Source: Flavonifractor sp052065355
GTDB lineage: Bacteria > Bacillota > Clostridia > Oscillospirales > Oscillospiraceae
Assembly: GCF_052065355.1 (NCBI RefSeq)
Contig: NZ_JBQHUF010000011.1
Coordinates: forward strand, 1-64,000
Length of the DNA: 64,000 nt
Direction of reading: 5' to 3'
Made by a program: the position numbers and the translations under genes
Shown here: positions 1 through 7,891 of the stretch, one piece after another
How positions within the stretch are numbered: position 1 is the stretch's first letter
How the letters are laid out: each line of letters begins with the position of its first letter
The notes under the pieces: model-generated
What the model was told of the DNA's origin: nothing
Databases searched by the model: none
What the model saw: only the letters and a program-made list of their open reading frames with translations

Positions 1-368
1 CCCCCCCACGCCCCGTCCCCTGCGCGTCCTGCGGGCCGCGCGCGCCGGGTGCGGGGCCTTGGTGGGGTGGGTCGGCCTTGGGCTGCTCCGTGCTCCCTGC
101 GGTCGCCCTGCGCGGCTCTGCGGCCTCCCCGTCCCCCCTTTGGCCCCTCGCGGGTCCCCCCTGCGCTCCACCCCCTGCGGGGGCCGCCCTCCGGGCGTCC
201 GGGCTCCTCCCGCCGGGCGGGGCTGGCCGGGCGCTGCGCGCCCGGCTTTCCGCCTCCGCCCCGCCCGGCGTTGGGAGAGTGCCACCGTCAGGCCAGCCCG
301 GCAAGGGTCAAGCCCGGCGGCCAGAGGCCGCCCTTGCCTGGCCGTCCTGCCTGCGGCATGTGGGCGCT

Positions 369-388
369 AAGCCCCCAAAAGGGGGCTT
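369..388. repeat. perfect 8-bp stem-loop abutting a promoter
   Basis: AAGCCCCC (369-376) and GGGGGCTT (381-388) form a perfect stem with an AAAA loop. Its last two bases are the first two bases of the -35 box of the promoter at 387-415. It may end upstream transcription or act as a structural element at the promoter; no U-tract follows. Confidence 0.6.
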
Positions 389-415
389 GACAAGCTCGAA
401 CACTTGTGCTACTAT
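387..415 (+). promoter_or_regulatory. near-consensus vegetative (sigma-A) promoter
   Basis: TTGACA (387-392), a 17-base spacer and TACTAT (410-415). The -35 is perfect, the spacing ideal and the -10 matches 5 of 6. Transcription should begin near 421-423. No protein-coding frame with a ribosome binding site follows; instead a hairpin plus T-run begins within about 7 bases, which points to a short RNA product. Confidence 0.75.
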
Positions 416-421
416 GATGGG

Positions 422-494
422 GCAGGGGCGTCCCGCTCTCTACCGTCAGCCTTTTGGCTGTCCTTTGGCCGTGGTAGAGGGCGGGCGCTTTTTT
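422..494 (+). ncRNA. candidate small RNA of about 73 nt ending in an intrinsic terminator
   Basis: From the predicted start near 422, bases 428-444 pair with 473-488 in a 16-bp stem with one bulged C at 434 and two G-U pairs, followed directly by six Ts (489-494). Inside the large loop a second hairpin forms, CAGCC (447-451) with GGCTG (456-460), around TTTT. Promoter, hairpin and T-run leave room only for a short structured transcript. I do not recognise the family; it has none of the hallmarks I know for tmRNA, 6S, RNase P or SRP RNA. It could instead be a promoter-proximal attenuator for something further right, but no gene lies there on the plus strand. Confidence 0.55.
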
Positions 495-654
495 CGCCTC
501 CCCCTCCCGTCCCCCTCCGTCCGGAGGGGGAGCGCAGGGGCATGGGGATGCTGCGCATCCCCCGCCATCCGCCACGGGCGGGGACGAGGGGACGAAAAGA
601 GGGGTGCGGCCCTAGTGTCCCCACCCCTCTGGCGTGTCCTGGTCTCCCGTTCGC

Positions 655-778
655 ACTCAACAAAACGGCAGGTTATTTTGTTGAGTTGGTTCTCCAAATT
701 CATAGCCGCTCCCCTGCGGGGTCGGCTCATATGGTTTTGGAGCCGCGGGCTTTACTAAAATCCCAGTAAAGCCCGCGG
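655..778. terminator. three back-to-back stem-loops downstream of pfkA
   Basis: Hairpin 1: an 11-bp perfect stem, 655-665 with 676-686. Hairpin 2: 692-742, a branched rod with CTCCAAA/TTTGGAG, AGCCG/CGGCT and CCCC/GGGG segments around a TGC loop. Hairpin 3: a 14-bp perfect stem, 743-756 with 765-778, starting at the base after hairpin 2. Hairpin 3 begins 22 bases past the pfkA stop on the minus strand and probably helps end that transcript, although no U-run follows on that strand; on the plus strand the following sequence is only moderately T-rich. One terminator would need only one stem, so the array is unusual. Confidence 0.6.
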
Positions 779-800
779 TATCCATTTGTTCTTATTCTTA

Positions 801-1784
801 TTATTGTACGCCAGTCAGTGCACGCATGACTGTGTAAGTCTGCTGATCCAAACCCTTATGCATTTGCAGAGCCTCAGTGATATCGTAATCCACGTAGGAC
901 TCACCATCCATAGCCACCACACGGCAGCTCTTGCCCTCAGCCAGCAGCCGGACAGCTTCATAGCCCATGTATGTAGCAGCAATCCGATCGCGCACCGTAG
1001 GTGCGCCGCCGCGCTGCACGTGCCCGAGGATCGTCACTCGAGTATCCAGCGCCGTGGCCTCCTTGATTTGCTTGGCCACCTCATAGGCACCACCCTCTAC
1101 GCCTTCAGCCACAATGATCATGAAATGGGTGCGGCCTGCCAGGCGGGATCTGCGAATGGGCTCCATCAGGTCTTCTTCATAATTGACCTTCTGCTCCGGC
1201 ACCAGCACAGCCGTAGCGCCGCAAGCCACGCCTACGTTCAACGCCACATGGCCGGCATGACGCCCCATTACCTCTACCACTGAGCAGCGTTCATGGGACT
1301 GCATGGTATCTCTCAGCTTATCGATAGAATCCAGTGCGGTGTTGCACGCAGTATCGTAACCGATGGTATAAGTAGAACACGCGATGTCATTGTCGATGGT
1401 GCCCGGAATGCCGATCACGCTCAGGCCCTGCTGGGCCAGAGTCAGCAGGCCCCGGAAGGTGCCGTCACCGCCGATACCAACCAGAGCATCCAGACCCAAC
1501 AGCTTGCAGGTAGCGACAGCCCGCTCCCGTCCCAGCTGAGACTTAAAATCCTCGCTGCGGGCGGAATACAGCATGGTGCCGCCCTTTCTGGACAGACCGC
1601 TGACGCTTTCAAAGGTCAGGGGCACAAAATCACCGTTGATCAGGCCGTGGTAACCACGACGGATGCCGATGCACTCGATCCCCATATGCAGAGCTGTGCG
1701 GACAACGGACCGAATGGCCGCATTCATGCCGGGGGCATCTCCCCCGCTGGTAAACACACCGATACGGCGAACAGTTTTTTCCAT
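801..1784 (-). CDS. pfkA: ATP-dependent 6-phosphofructokinase
   Basis: Phosphorylates fructose 6-phosphate to fructose 1,6-bisphosphate, the committed glycolytic step; a soluble tetramer in characterised homologues. The protein is 327 aa, near the usual bacterial length of about 320. Visible motifs: TSGGDAPGMNA at the N-terminus, GGDGTFRG (the Gly after GGD fits ATP rather than pyrophosphate as donor), PGTIDND with the catalytic Asp, MGRHAG, and GHVQRGG near the C-terminus. I chose the ATG at 1784 because GAGGAG lies 9 bases upstream; an earlier in-frame ATG at 1805 overlaps the purB stop and has no good ribosome binding site. It follows purB after 17 bases and probably shares its transcript. 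Confidence 0.93.
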   Translation of the reverse strand: MEKTVRRIGVFTSGGDAPGMNAAIRSVVRTALHMGIECIGIRRGYHGLINGDFVPLTFESVSGLSRKGGTMLYSARSEDFKSQLGRERAVATCKLLGLDALVGIGGDGTFRGLLTLAQQGLSVIGIPGTIDNDIACSTYTIGYDTACNTALDSIDKLRDTMQSHERCSVVEVMGRHAGHVALNVGVACGATAVLVPEQKVNYEEDLMEPIRRSRLAGRTHFMIIVAEGVEGGAYEVAKQIKEATALDTRVTILGHVQRGGAPTVRDRIAATYMGYEAVRLLAEGKSCRVVAMDGESYVDYDITEALQMHKGLDQQTYTVMRALTGVQ

Positions 1785-1801
1785 TATGAGACACTCCTCT
1801 C

Positions 1802-3238
1802 TCAAACCTTCAACTCGACGTCCTGCTTTTGCAGAGCCTCAGAGCAGCGCGCCAAAACGGGATACACATCATGCTCCAAAAAGGCCTCCACCTGCTCCGG
1901 ACAGCGCCCGATATAGCGAGACGGCGTCATATGAGCAGTGAGCTCCTCCCGGGTCATCCCAAACATGGGGTCTTCAGCAATCAGGTCAATGAGGTTGTTG
2001 GCCTCTCCCCTGTCCTTCACATTGGCGCCAGCCTGCTGAGAGAGAACCCGAATACGCTCGTGGAGCTGCTGCCGGTCTCCCCCCTTCTTGACGGCATCCA
2101 TCATGATGTTCTCACTGGCCATAAAGGGCAGCTCCTCCATCACGTGCTTTTCAATGACCTTCTCATGGACCACCAGCCCATTGGCCACGTTTGCGTAAAT
2201 ATTCAGGATGGCATCCACCGCCAAAAACGCCTCGGGAACGGACAGGCGCTTATTGGCGGAATCATCCAGCGTCCGCTCAAACCACTGTGTGGCAGCAGTG
2301 ACTGCGGGGTTGAGCGCGTCTGCCATCACATATCTCGCCAAAGAGCAGATCCGCTCACAGCGCATGGGATTGCGCTTATAGGGCATGGCAGAAGACCCGA
2401 TCTGATGGGCCTCAAAGGGCTCCTCCACTTCCTTCAGATTGCACAGCAGACGCATATCAGTGGCAAACTTGCTGGCAGACTGAGCGATTCCAGACAGTGT
2501 GGAAAGCACCATATAGTCTGTCTTTCTGGAGTAGGTCTGTCCGGACACCGGAACGGTAGCATCAAAGCCCATCTCGGCAGCAATTTTCCGATCCAGCTCT
2601 ACACACTTATCGTGGTCGCCGTCGAACAGTTCCAGGAAGCTGGCCTGGGTACCGGTGGTACCCTTGCAGCCCAATAGCTTCAGCGTGGAGATCCGATACT
2701 CCACCTCGTGAAGATCCAGCAGCAGATCATTCATCCAAAGGGTGGCACGCTTCCCCACCGTCACCAGCTGAGCAGGCTGAAAATGGGTAAAGCCCAAGGT
2801 GGGCAGTGCCTTATAGCGTTCGGCAAATTTCGCCAAATGGCCCAGGACCCGCACCAGCTCGTCCCGCACTAAGCACAGGGCTTCGCGCATCAAAATAACG
2901 TCCGTATTGTCGCCTACATAGCAGCTGGTAGCACCCAGGTGGATGATCGGCATGGCCTTGGGACACTGAAGTCCGTAGGCATGGATGTGAGCCATAACAT
3001 CATGCCGCAATTCCCGCTCAAACTGAGCAGCTTTTTCATAGTCGATATCGTCAATATGGGCCTCCAGCTCCGACACCTGCTCCTGAGTCACCGGCAGGCC
3101 CAGCTCCATTTCTGCCCGAGCCAGAGCGATCCACAGCCGCCGCCAGGTAGAAAACTTCTTATCAGGAGAGAAAATATACTGCATCTCATTGCTGGCATAG
3201 CGGGAGCAAAGCGGAGATTCGTACTTATTTCTATTCAT
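1802..3238 (-). CDS. purB: adenylosuccinate lyase
   Basis: Cleaves SAICAR and adenylosuccinate with release of fumarate, two steps of purine and AMP synthesis. At 478 aa it is of the longer PurB type. The fumarase/aspartase superfamily signature is clear as GSSAMPYKRNP near residue 290. The family catalytic residues are expected in the TSCYVGDNTD and HFQPAQ segments. Start chosen at the ATG at 3238, preceded by GAAGGG at a suitable distance; in-frame ATGs further upstream lie in the promoter region. It is the first gene of a likely two-gene transcript with pfkA. No other purine gene is nearby. Confidence 0.93.
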   Translation of the reverse strand: MNRNKYESPLCSRYASNEMQYIFSPDKKFSTWRRLWIALARAEMELGLPVTQEQVSELEAHIDDIDYEKAAQFERELRHDVMAHIHAYGLQCPKAMPIIHLGATSCYVGDNTDVILMREALCLVRDELVRVLGHLAKFAERYKALPTLGFTHFQPAQLVTVGKRATLWMNDLLLDLHEVEYRISTLKLLGCKGTTGTQASFLELFDGDHDKCVELDRKIAAEMGFDATVPVSGQTYSRKTDYMVLSTLSGIAQSASKFATDMRLLCNLKEVEEPFEAHQIGSSAMPYKRNPMRCERICSLARYVMADALNPAVTAATQWFERTLDDSANKRLSVPEAFLAVDAILNIYANVANGLVVHEKVIEKHVMEELPFMASENIMMDAVKKGGDRQQLHERIRVLSQQAGANVKDRGEANNLIDLIAEDPMFGMTREELTAHMTPSRYIGRCPEQVEAFLEHDVYPVLARCSEALQKQDVELKV

Positions 3239-3284
3239 GAGCACCCTTCTTTTAAGCATAAAATGGCAGTTCATTACTGCGGGT

Positions 3285-3313
3285 AGTATATCACAAAAGC
3301 CCATCTGTCACAA
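3285..3313 (-). promoter_or_regulatory. promoter for purB-pfkA
   Basis: On the minus strand, TTGTGA (complement of 3308-3313), a 17-base spacer, then TATACT (complement of 3285-3290). The start codon of purB lies about 47 bases downstream of the -10. Confidence 0.6.
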
Positions 3314-3344
3314 GAGCAAACTTTTTCATAGCCATAACGCCGTA

Positions 3345-3384
3345 TGGCCCGCGGCAGCTGCAGAAATACGGCTGCCGCGGGCCA
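3345..3384 (-). terminator. 14-bp stem-loop after the aminotransferase gene
   Basis: TGGCCCGCGGCAGC (3345-3358) pairs perfectly with 3371-3384 around a 12-base loop, 20 bases past the stop of the aminotransferase gene. No U-run follows immediately on the minus strand, so efficiency is uncertain. Confidence 0.6.
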
Positions 3385-3404
3385 CACTGCACCGCGAAGC
3401 AAAA

Positions 3405-4595
3405 TCAATCCGCCAGGAATTTCTCCAAACGGTTCAGTCCCTCCTTGATGTTGTCCAGAGAGGTTGCATAGGACCAGCGGACAAAGTTCGGCGCACCGAA
3501 ACCGGAACCGGGCACCACGGCTACCAGGCCGTATTTCAGGAAAGCATCGGCAAAGACATCATCATTGGTGATCTCCACGCCGTGGATGGTCTTTCCGATG
3601 AGCTGCTCCAGGTTCATCATCACATAGAAAGCGCCTTCCGGCTTAATGCAGCTCACACAGGGAATGGAATTCATCCGCTCCACAATGTAATTGCGGCGCT
3701 CCTCAAAGGACTTGCGCATGGCCTCTACCTCGTCCTGGGGGGCATTGAGGGCTACTACAGACGCCTTCTGAGAAATGGCCACAGGCGAGCCGGTAGAGTG
3801 GCTGACATAATTGGCCATGATCTTGGCGATCTTGTCGTTGGCGCAGGCGTAGCCGATACGCCAGCCGGTCATGGCATAGGACTTGGACACGCCGTTGATG
3901 AGTACTGTCAGTTCCTTAACCTCGGGGCTCAGGGCAGCAAAGCTGGTAAACTCCAGGCCGTCATACACCAGGCCGTAATAAATCTCGTCGGAGATCACAT
4001 AGATCTCGTTCTTGAGGCATACGTCAGCAATTGCCTGCAGCTCTTCCCTGCTGTACATCATGCCGGTGGGGTTAGAGGGGTTATTGAGAATGATCGCCTT
4101 CGTCTTGGGGGTAACGGCAGCCGCCAGCTTCTCAGCGGTAAGCTTAAAGTGCTCAGCCTCAGTGGCAGTGACCACCACCGGCACGCCGCCCACCATGCGG
4201 ATCAGCTCGATATAGCTCACCCAGTAGGGCGCGGGCAGAATGATCTCGTCGCCCGGGTTCACCATGGCCCGAAGGGCAAGATACACCAGGTGCTTGGCAC
4301 CGCTGCTGATGACCACCTGGCTGGGCTTGTAGTCCAGACCGCAGTCAGCCTTCATCCGGTCACACACAGCCTGACGCAGCTCCACCGTGCCGGCGGCGGG
4401 AGTATAGCGGGTAAAGTTGTTCTGAATGGCCTCAATACCGGCCTGCTTGATAGCGTCAGGGGTGTTGAAATCGGGTTCTCCGGCACCGAAACCAATAACG
4501 TCAATGCCGTCGGCCTTCATCTGCTTGAACATGGCGTCAATGGCCATAGTGGTGGATGCCTGAACAGCCTCCGCGATTCTGGACAGCTCTTTCAA
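3405..4595 (-). CDS. pyridoxal-phosphate aminotransferase, aspartate type (class I)
   Basis: Fold-type I aminotransferase of 396 aa, most like the aspartate/aromatic aminotransferases of Firmicutes (AspC/AatA subgroup Ib), moving an amino group between aspartate and 2-oxoglutarate. Visible: the N-terminal substrate loop IGFGAGEPDF, NNPSNPTG (PLP and substrate contacts), SDEIYYGLVYDG with the cofactor Asp and Tyr, SKSYAMTGWRIGY with the Schiff-base Lys, and a late Arg in FVRWSYA for the carboxylate. The start is TTG at 4595 behind GGGAGAG; the next Met is 16 residues inside a conserved region. It has its own promoter and a downstream stem-loop, so it looks monocistronic. Substrate range cannot be read from sequence. 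Confidence 0.88.
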   Translation of the reverse strand: MKELSRIAEAVQASTTMAIDAMFKQMKADGIDVIGFGAGEPDFNTPDAIKQAGIEAIQNNFTRYTPAAGTVELRQAVCDRMKADCGLDYKPSQVVISSGAKHLVYLALRAMVNPGDEIILPAPYWVSYIELIRMVGGVPVVVTATEAEHFKLTAEKLAAAVTPKTKAIILNNPSNPTGMMYSREELQAIADVCLKNEIYVISDEIYYGLVYDGLEFTSFAALSPEVKELTVLINGVSKSYAMTGWRIGYACANDKIAKIMANYVSHSTGSPVAISQKASVVALNAPQDEVEAMRKSFEERRNYIVERMNSIPCVSCIKPEGAFYVMMNLEQLIGKTIHGVEITNDDVFADAFLKYGLVAVVPGSGFGAPNFVRWSYATSLDNIKEGLNRLEKFLAD

Positions 4596-4630
4596 TGGAA
4601 TCTCTCCCTTGTACTCAAAGTTCTTGACAT

Positions 4631-4659
4631 ATTATATGCGCCGACTTGCAAAAAAGCAA
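4631..4659 (-). promoter_or_regulatory. promoter for the aminotransferase gene, overlapping a palindrome
   Basis: On the minus strand, TTGCTT (complement of 4654-4659), 17 bases, then TATAAT (complement of 4631-4636). A perfect inverted repeat, ACTTGC and GCAAGT around six identical bases (4644-4661), covers the -35 and could be an operator or a small hairpin. Confidence 0.6.
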
Positions 4660-4712
4660 GTGTTTATTTCCAAAACTTCTCGTTTTTTGAATGACGGCGA
4701 AATAATTGATGC

Positions 4713-4748
4713 AAAAACAAGGCGTCCGCCATATTGACGGACGCCTTG
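4713..4748 (-). terminator. intrinsic terminator after the ECF S-component gene
   Basis: An 11-bp perfect stem, 4718-4728 with 4738-4748, followed on the minus strand by a U-rich GTTTTTG. It lies 9 bases after the stop of the gene at 4757. Confidence 0.85.
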
Positions 4749-4756
4749 AACGTCAT

Positions 4757-5338
4757 TTATGCGTGTTTTCTTGCAGATACCACCCGAACGATTACAGTGC
4801 TGAGCACCAGATTAACGGCTAGCTCCACCAGGAAGTTGATGCCGGTAAGGACAAAGATGATGTAGTAAACCACTTCCGTGCCGCCCGCCCATGCGATCAG
4901 GATATCATGGAACAGTAGGGTCAGGCAGATGCAGAACAGACCGGTATTCACCACCGGGCTGACAATGCCGGCAACGATAGAACCCAGGAGCGGCTTTCGG
5001 GACAGAGCGCGATACACTGCGCCGGCACACAGGCCGGCCAAAATGCCCTTGCCCAAGCAGATGACAGCGGTAAGGAATGGGTTGGCATTCCACAGAACGC
5101 TTCCGCCCGGGTCCCAGCCCATGATACAGGCCAGCAGCACCACAAAGCCGAACACACCGCCCAGGTAGGCGCCCGCCTTCGGGCCGAACAGGGCGGCTCC
5201 GATAATAATAGGTGCCAATGCCAGCGTAATGGGGAACGGGCCGAACTTGATGAAGGTGGCGACTACCTGCAGGACCGCGACGATAGCCGTCAGCAGAGCC
5301 AGCCCCGTCAGGCGTCTGGTTTTCTCGCTTGCTCTCAT
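4757..5338 (-). CDS. ECF transporter S component, probably for pantothenate
   Basis: A 193-aa integral membrane protein with about five or six hydrophobic segments and short loops, the size and character of substrate-binding S components of energy-coupling factor transporters, which borrow a shared EcfT/EcfA motor encoded elsewhere. The LALAPIIIGAALFGPKAGAYLG stretch resembles the family N-terminal core. The gene follows coaX, which phosphorylates pantothenate, so pantothenate is the likely substrate (PanT-like); this is inference from context. Start ATG at 5338 with AGGAGGT 8 bases upstream. A strong terminator closes the pair. A different vitamin cannot be excluded. Confidence 0.7.
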   Translation of the reverse strand: MRASEKTRRLTGLALLTAIVAVLQVVATFIKFGPFPITLALAPIIIGAALFGPKAGAYLGGVFGFVVLLACIMGWDPGGSVLWNANPFLTAVICLGKGILAGLCAGAVYRALSRKPLLGSIVAGIVSPVVNTGLFCICLTLLFHDILIAWAGGTEVVYYIIFVLTGINFLVELAVNLVLSTVIVRVVSARKHA

Positions 5339-5423
5339 ATGAATGTTACCTCCTGCTGCCGCTCCTCTCCAAGAGGATGCAGCGCATTTTATTTACTCAC
5401 GGCTTTCGCCATTGAGTACCTTG

Positions 5424-6212
5424 TTATGTCCGTCTGGGTTTCCGGGTGTTCTTCTGATACAGCAGATAGAGCCCCTTCATGACCAGATCGGCATCATACT
5501 GGATCTCGTGCCTGCAATAGCATAAGATCCTGGGTGCGTTTCCACCCGTTGCCACCACTGTCAGCTTCTGACCAATACGCTCCTCGATGCGGTCCAGCAT
5601 ACCGTCCACCATGCTAGCGTGTCCGAACAGAACACCGGAGCGCATGGCCTCCTCGGTGGTACGGCCCAACAGTTCCACCTGGGCGTGTCCCTCGATGGAG
5701 ATGGGCGGCAGAGCGGCGGCCCGCTCGGACATGGCCTCCAGAGCCAGGGTCAGACCAGGCATGATGATGCAGCCCTCATAGACACTGCCCCGAATCAAGG
5801 AGAGCGAAGTGGCTGTTCCCATGTCAATAGCCGCGATGGGGCTCTCATAATCAGCCATCGCCGCCACGGAATAGGCCACGATATCGCTGCCCAGCTGGTC
5901 GTGGATCTCGGCCTTGATGTTCAGACCGGTCTTGATTCCAGGCCCCACCACAAGGGGCGGCCGACCTGTCAGACGGCCGATGGTATCCGCAAAAACAGCA
6001 GTCAGCGGCGGCACCACGCTGGACAGGATCGCACCTGTCACCTCCCGGACTTCTGCATCATACAGGCGGAATACACCCAGCAGGTCGATGGCGCATTGGT
6101 CCCGGGTCTTGCTTCTGGACGTCTCCAAGGTAGAGCGGAACATCAGTTTACCCGCTAAGTCAAACAGGCCTACTGTCGTATTGGAATTTCCAACATCCAC
6201 CGCAAGGATCAT
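5424..6212 (-). CDS. coaX: type III pantothenate kinase
   Basis: ATP-dependent phosphorylation of pantothenate, the first step of coenzyme A synthesis; type III enzymes belong to the ASKHA fold and are not feedback-inhibited by CoA. The N-terminus has the phosphate motif VDVGNSNTTVG, IDMGTATS (residues about 125) is the second phosphate motif, and VVATGGNAPRI is near the C-terminus. With the start at 6212 the protein is 262 aa, typical for the family. An ORF start at 6236 is possible, but the predicted transcript starts near 6241 and would lose its SD, whereas GGGAG precedes the ATG at 6212. It is the first gene of a pair with the S component. Confidence 0.9.
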   Translation of the reverse strand: MILAVDVGNSNTTVGLFDLAGKLMFRSTLETSRSKTRDQCAIDLLGVFRLYDAEVREVTGAILSSVVPPLTAVFADTIGRLTGRPPLVVGPGIKTGLNIKAEIHDQLGSDIVAYSVAAMADYESPIAAIDMGTATSLSLIRGSVYEGCIIMPGLTLALEAMSERAAALPPISIEGHAQVELLGRTTEEAMRSGVLFGHASMVDGMLDRIEERIGQKLTVVATGGNAPRILCYCRHEIQYDADLVMKGLYLLYQKNTRKPRRT

Positions 6213-6247
6213 GGCTCCGCTCCCTTTCATTGTCATTATCCTCCGGT

Positions 6248-6276
6248 ATTGTATCAGCTATTCCTTGTACCGTCAA
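6248..6276 (-). promoter_or_regulatory. promoter for coaX and the S-component gene
   Basis: Minus strand TTGACG (complement of 6271-6276), 17 bases, TACAAT (complement of 6248-6253). It leaves a leader of about 29 bases to the chosen coaX start. Confidence 0.7.
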
Positions 6277-6280
6277 GCGC

Positions 6281-6308
6281 AGCGGGACAGCCCGGAGGCT
6301 GTCCCGCT
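6281..6308 (-). terminator. 12-bp stem-loop after leuB
   Basis: AGCGGGACAGCC (6281-6292) pairs perfectly with 6297-6308 around CGGA, 10 bases past the leuB stop. No U-run follows on the minus strand, but stem strength and position fit an operon end. Confidence 0.65.
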
Positions 6309-6318
6309 GTCATTTGAT

Positions 6319-7395
6319 TCAGATCTTGCTGCAGATCAATTCACCCATCTTTTTGGTGCCAATGGGAGTGACACCGGGCTCTGCGATATCAGCGGTACGC
6401 CAGCCTTCAGCCAGCACTGCATCCACCGCAGCCTCTACGGCGTCGGCCTCGGCGGCCAGGTGGAAGGAATAGCGGAACATCATGGCTACCGACAGAATCG
6501 TAGCGATGGGGTTTGCCTTATCCTGTCCCGCAATATCAGGTGCGGAGCCATGGATCGGCTCATACAGGCCAGGGGCGGTATCGCCGATGGAGGCGGAGGG
6601 CAACAGGCCGATAGAGCCAGTAACCATGGAGGCTTCGTCGGACAGGATATCACCGAACATATTTTCGGTAACTACCACGTCGAACTGGCTGGGGTCCCGG
6701 ACCAGCTGCATGGCACAGTTGTCTACCAGTACATCCTCATACTGAACGTCGGGATACTCTTCCGCCAGACGATGCATGACCGTACGCCACAGGCGGGAGG
6801 TCTCCAGTACGTTGGCCTTATCCACGGAGGATACCTTCTTCCGGCGGAGTCTGGCCAGTTCAAAGGCACGGCGGCCGATGCGCTCGATCTCCTTCTCAGA
6901 ATAGGCCATCCGGTCAGCACATTCCATGCCCCGGTCCTCCGTCTGATACTTCTCACGCTGGCCGAAATAGATGCCGCCGGTAAGCTCCCGTACCATCATC
7001 AGGTCAATGCCCTTCTCCGCTGTCTCCTTTTTCAGAGGGCAGGCATCTGCCATGGCCGGCCGAAGCGTGGCGGGGCGCAGGTTGGCATACAGGCCAAGAT
7101 CCTTGCGAATAGCCAGCAGGGCTGTTTCGGGCCGCTGCTCGGCAGGCTTGTCGGAGCCCCACTTGGGTCCGCCCACGGCACCCAGCAGTACCGCGTCACA
7201 GGCCTTGCACTTCTCAGCGGTACCATCGGGGTAGCTCTTCCCCACCGCGTCGGTGGCACAGCCGCCCAGCAGAACATCCTCATAAATAAAGGTATGTCCG
7301 AACTTCTTTCCAACGGTATCCAGGACCTTCACGGCCTCCCCCACTACCTCAGGGCCAATGCCGTCGCCCCGGATGAGGGCGATCTTATAATTCAT
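6319..7395 (-). CDS. leuB: 3-isopropylmalate dehydrogenase
   Basis: NAD-dependent oxidative decarboxylation of 3-isopropylmalate, third step of leucine synthesis. At 358 aa it has the family length. Visible: RGDGIGPEVV at the N-terminus, GAVGGPKW, the substrate-binding YFGQREK, KANVLETSRLWR, the metal-site segment GDILSDEASMVTGSIGLLPS, and the NAD-specific LYEPIHGSAPDIAGQDKANP. The start overlaps the leuD stop by four bases (ATGA), suggesting coupled translation. It is the last gene of leuCDB; leuA is not in the window. Confidence 0.95.
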   Translation of the reverse strand: MNYKIALIRGDGIGPEVVGEAVKVLDTVGKKFGHTFIYEDVLLGGCATDAVGKSYPDGTAEKCKACDAVLLGAVGGPKWGSDKPAEQRPETALLAIRKDLGLYANLRPATLRPAMADACPLKKETAEKGIDLMMVRELTGGIYFGQREKYQTEDRGMECADRMAYSEKEIERIGRRAFELARLRRKKVSSVDKANVLETSRLWRTVMHRLAEEYPDVQYEDVLVDNCAMQLVRDPSQFDVVVTENMFGDILSDEASMVTGSIGLLPSASIGDTAPGLYEPIHGSAPDIAGQDKANPIATILSVAMMFRYSFHLAAEADAVEAAVDAVLAEGWRTADIAEPGVTPIGTKKMGELICSKI

Positions 7396-7877
7396 TTCGC
7401 CACACCTCGCGCCTTCAGAGAATTGAGCAGGCCGCCAGCCTCAATGATCCGGTCCACAAACTCCGGGAACGGAGCCGCCTGCCAGGACTTGCCCTGGGTC
7501 TCGTCCGTGATGACGCCGGAAGCAAAGTCCACGCTCACGGTATCCCCCGCCTGGATGGCGGCAGCGGCCTCAGCGCTTTCCATAATGGGCAGGCCGATGT
7601 TGATAGAGTTGCGGTAGAAAATACGGGCAAAGGACGGCGCGATCACACACTTCACACCGCAGGCCTTGATGGCAAGAGGCGCGTGCTCACGGGAGGAGCC
7701 GCAGCCGAAATTGCTGCCCGCCACAATGATGTCGCCCTGCTCCACAGTGGAGGCAAAGTCAGCGTCAATATCCTCCATGCAGTGGGAGGCCAGAGATTTC
7801 TCGTCGGGGGCATTGAGATACCGGGCGGGGATGATCACGTCGGTATCCACGTTGTCGCCGTATTTATAAACTTTCAT
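7392..7877 (-). CDS. leuD: 3-isopropylmalate dehydratase, small subunit
   Basis: The swivel subunit of isopropylmalate isomerase, which converts 2-isopropylmalate to 3-isopropylmalate together with LeuC. It is 161 aa, the short form found in many anaerobes and archaea. The substrate loop GSNFGCGSSREHAP is intact, as is SFARIFYRNSINIGLP. AGGGAGG precedes the ATG. It sits between leuC (14 bases upstream) and leuB (4-base overlap), consistent with one transcript and equal subunit supply. Confidence 0.94.
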   Translation of the reverse strand: MKVYKYGDNVDTDVIIPARYLNAPDEKSLASHCMEDIDADFASTVEQGDIIVAGSNFGCGSSREHAPLAIKACGVKCVIAPSFARIFYRNSINIGLPIMESAEAAAAIQAGDTVSVDFASGVITDETQGKSWQAAPFPEFVDRIIEAGGLLNSLKARGVAK

Positions 7878-7891
7878 GCCTAAAACCTCCC

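Larger units (their letters stand above)
1..800. other. GC-rich, hairpin-dense stretch without a convincing gene
   Basis: About 800 bases precede the end of pfkA. The first 350 bases are extremely GC-rich, well above the rest of the window. Several open frames cross it on both strands, but none has a recognisable protein, a good ribosome binding site or plausible composition (runs of Pro, Arg and Gly), so I treat all as chance. Perfect inverted repeats are common: 226-234 with 238-246; 316-322 with 326-332, nested inside 300-307 with 331-338; 511-518 with 523-530; 544-550 with 556-562. It could be a structured-RNA locus, the edge of a mobile element, or a non-coding spacer. No transposase or integrase is visible. 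Confidence 0.6.

Noticed and set aside
49..769. Overlapping open frames of 60-226 codons on both strands in the first 770 bases
   Set aside because: Composition is driven by GC content (Pro/Arg/Gly/Ala runs), there is no good ribosome binding site or recognisable domain, and frames overlap on both strands.
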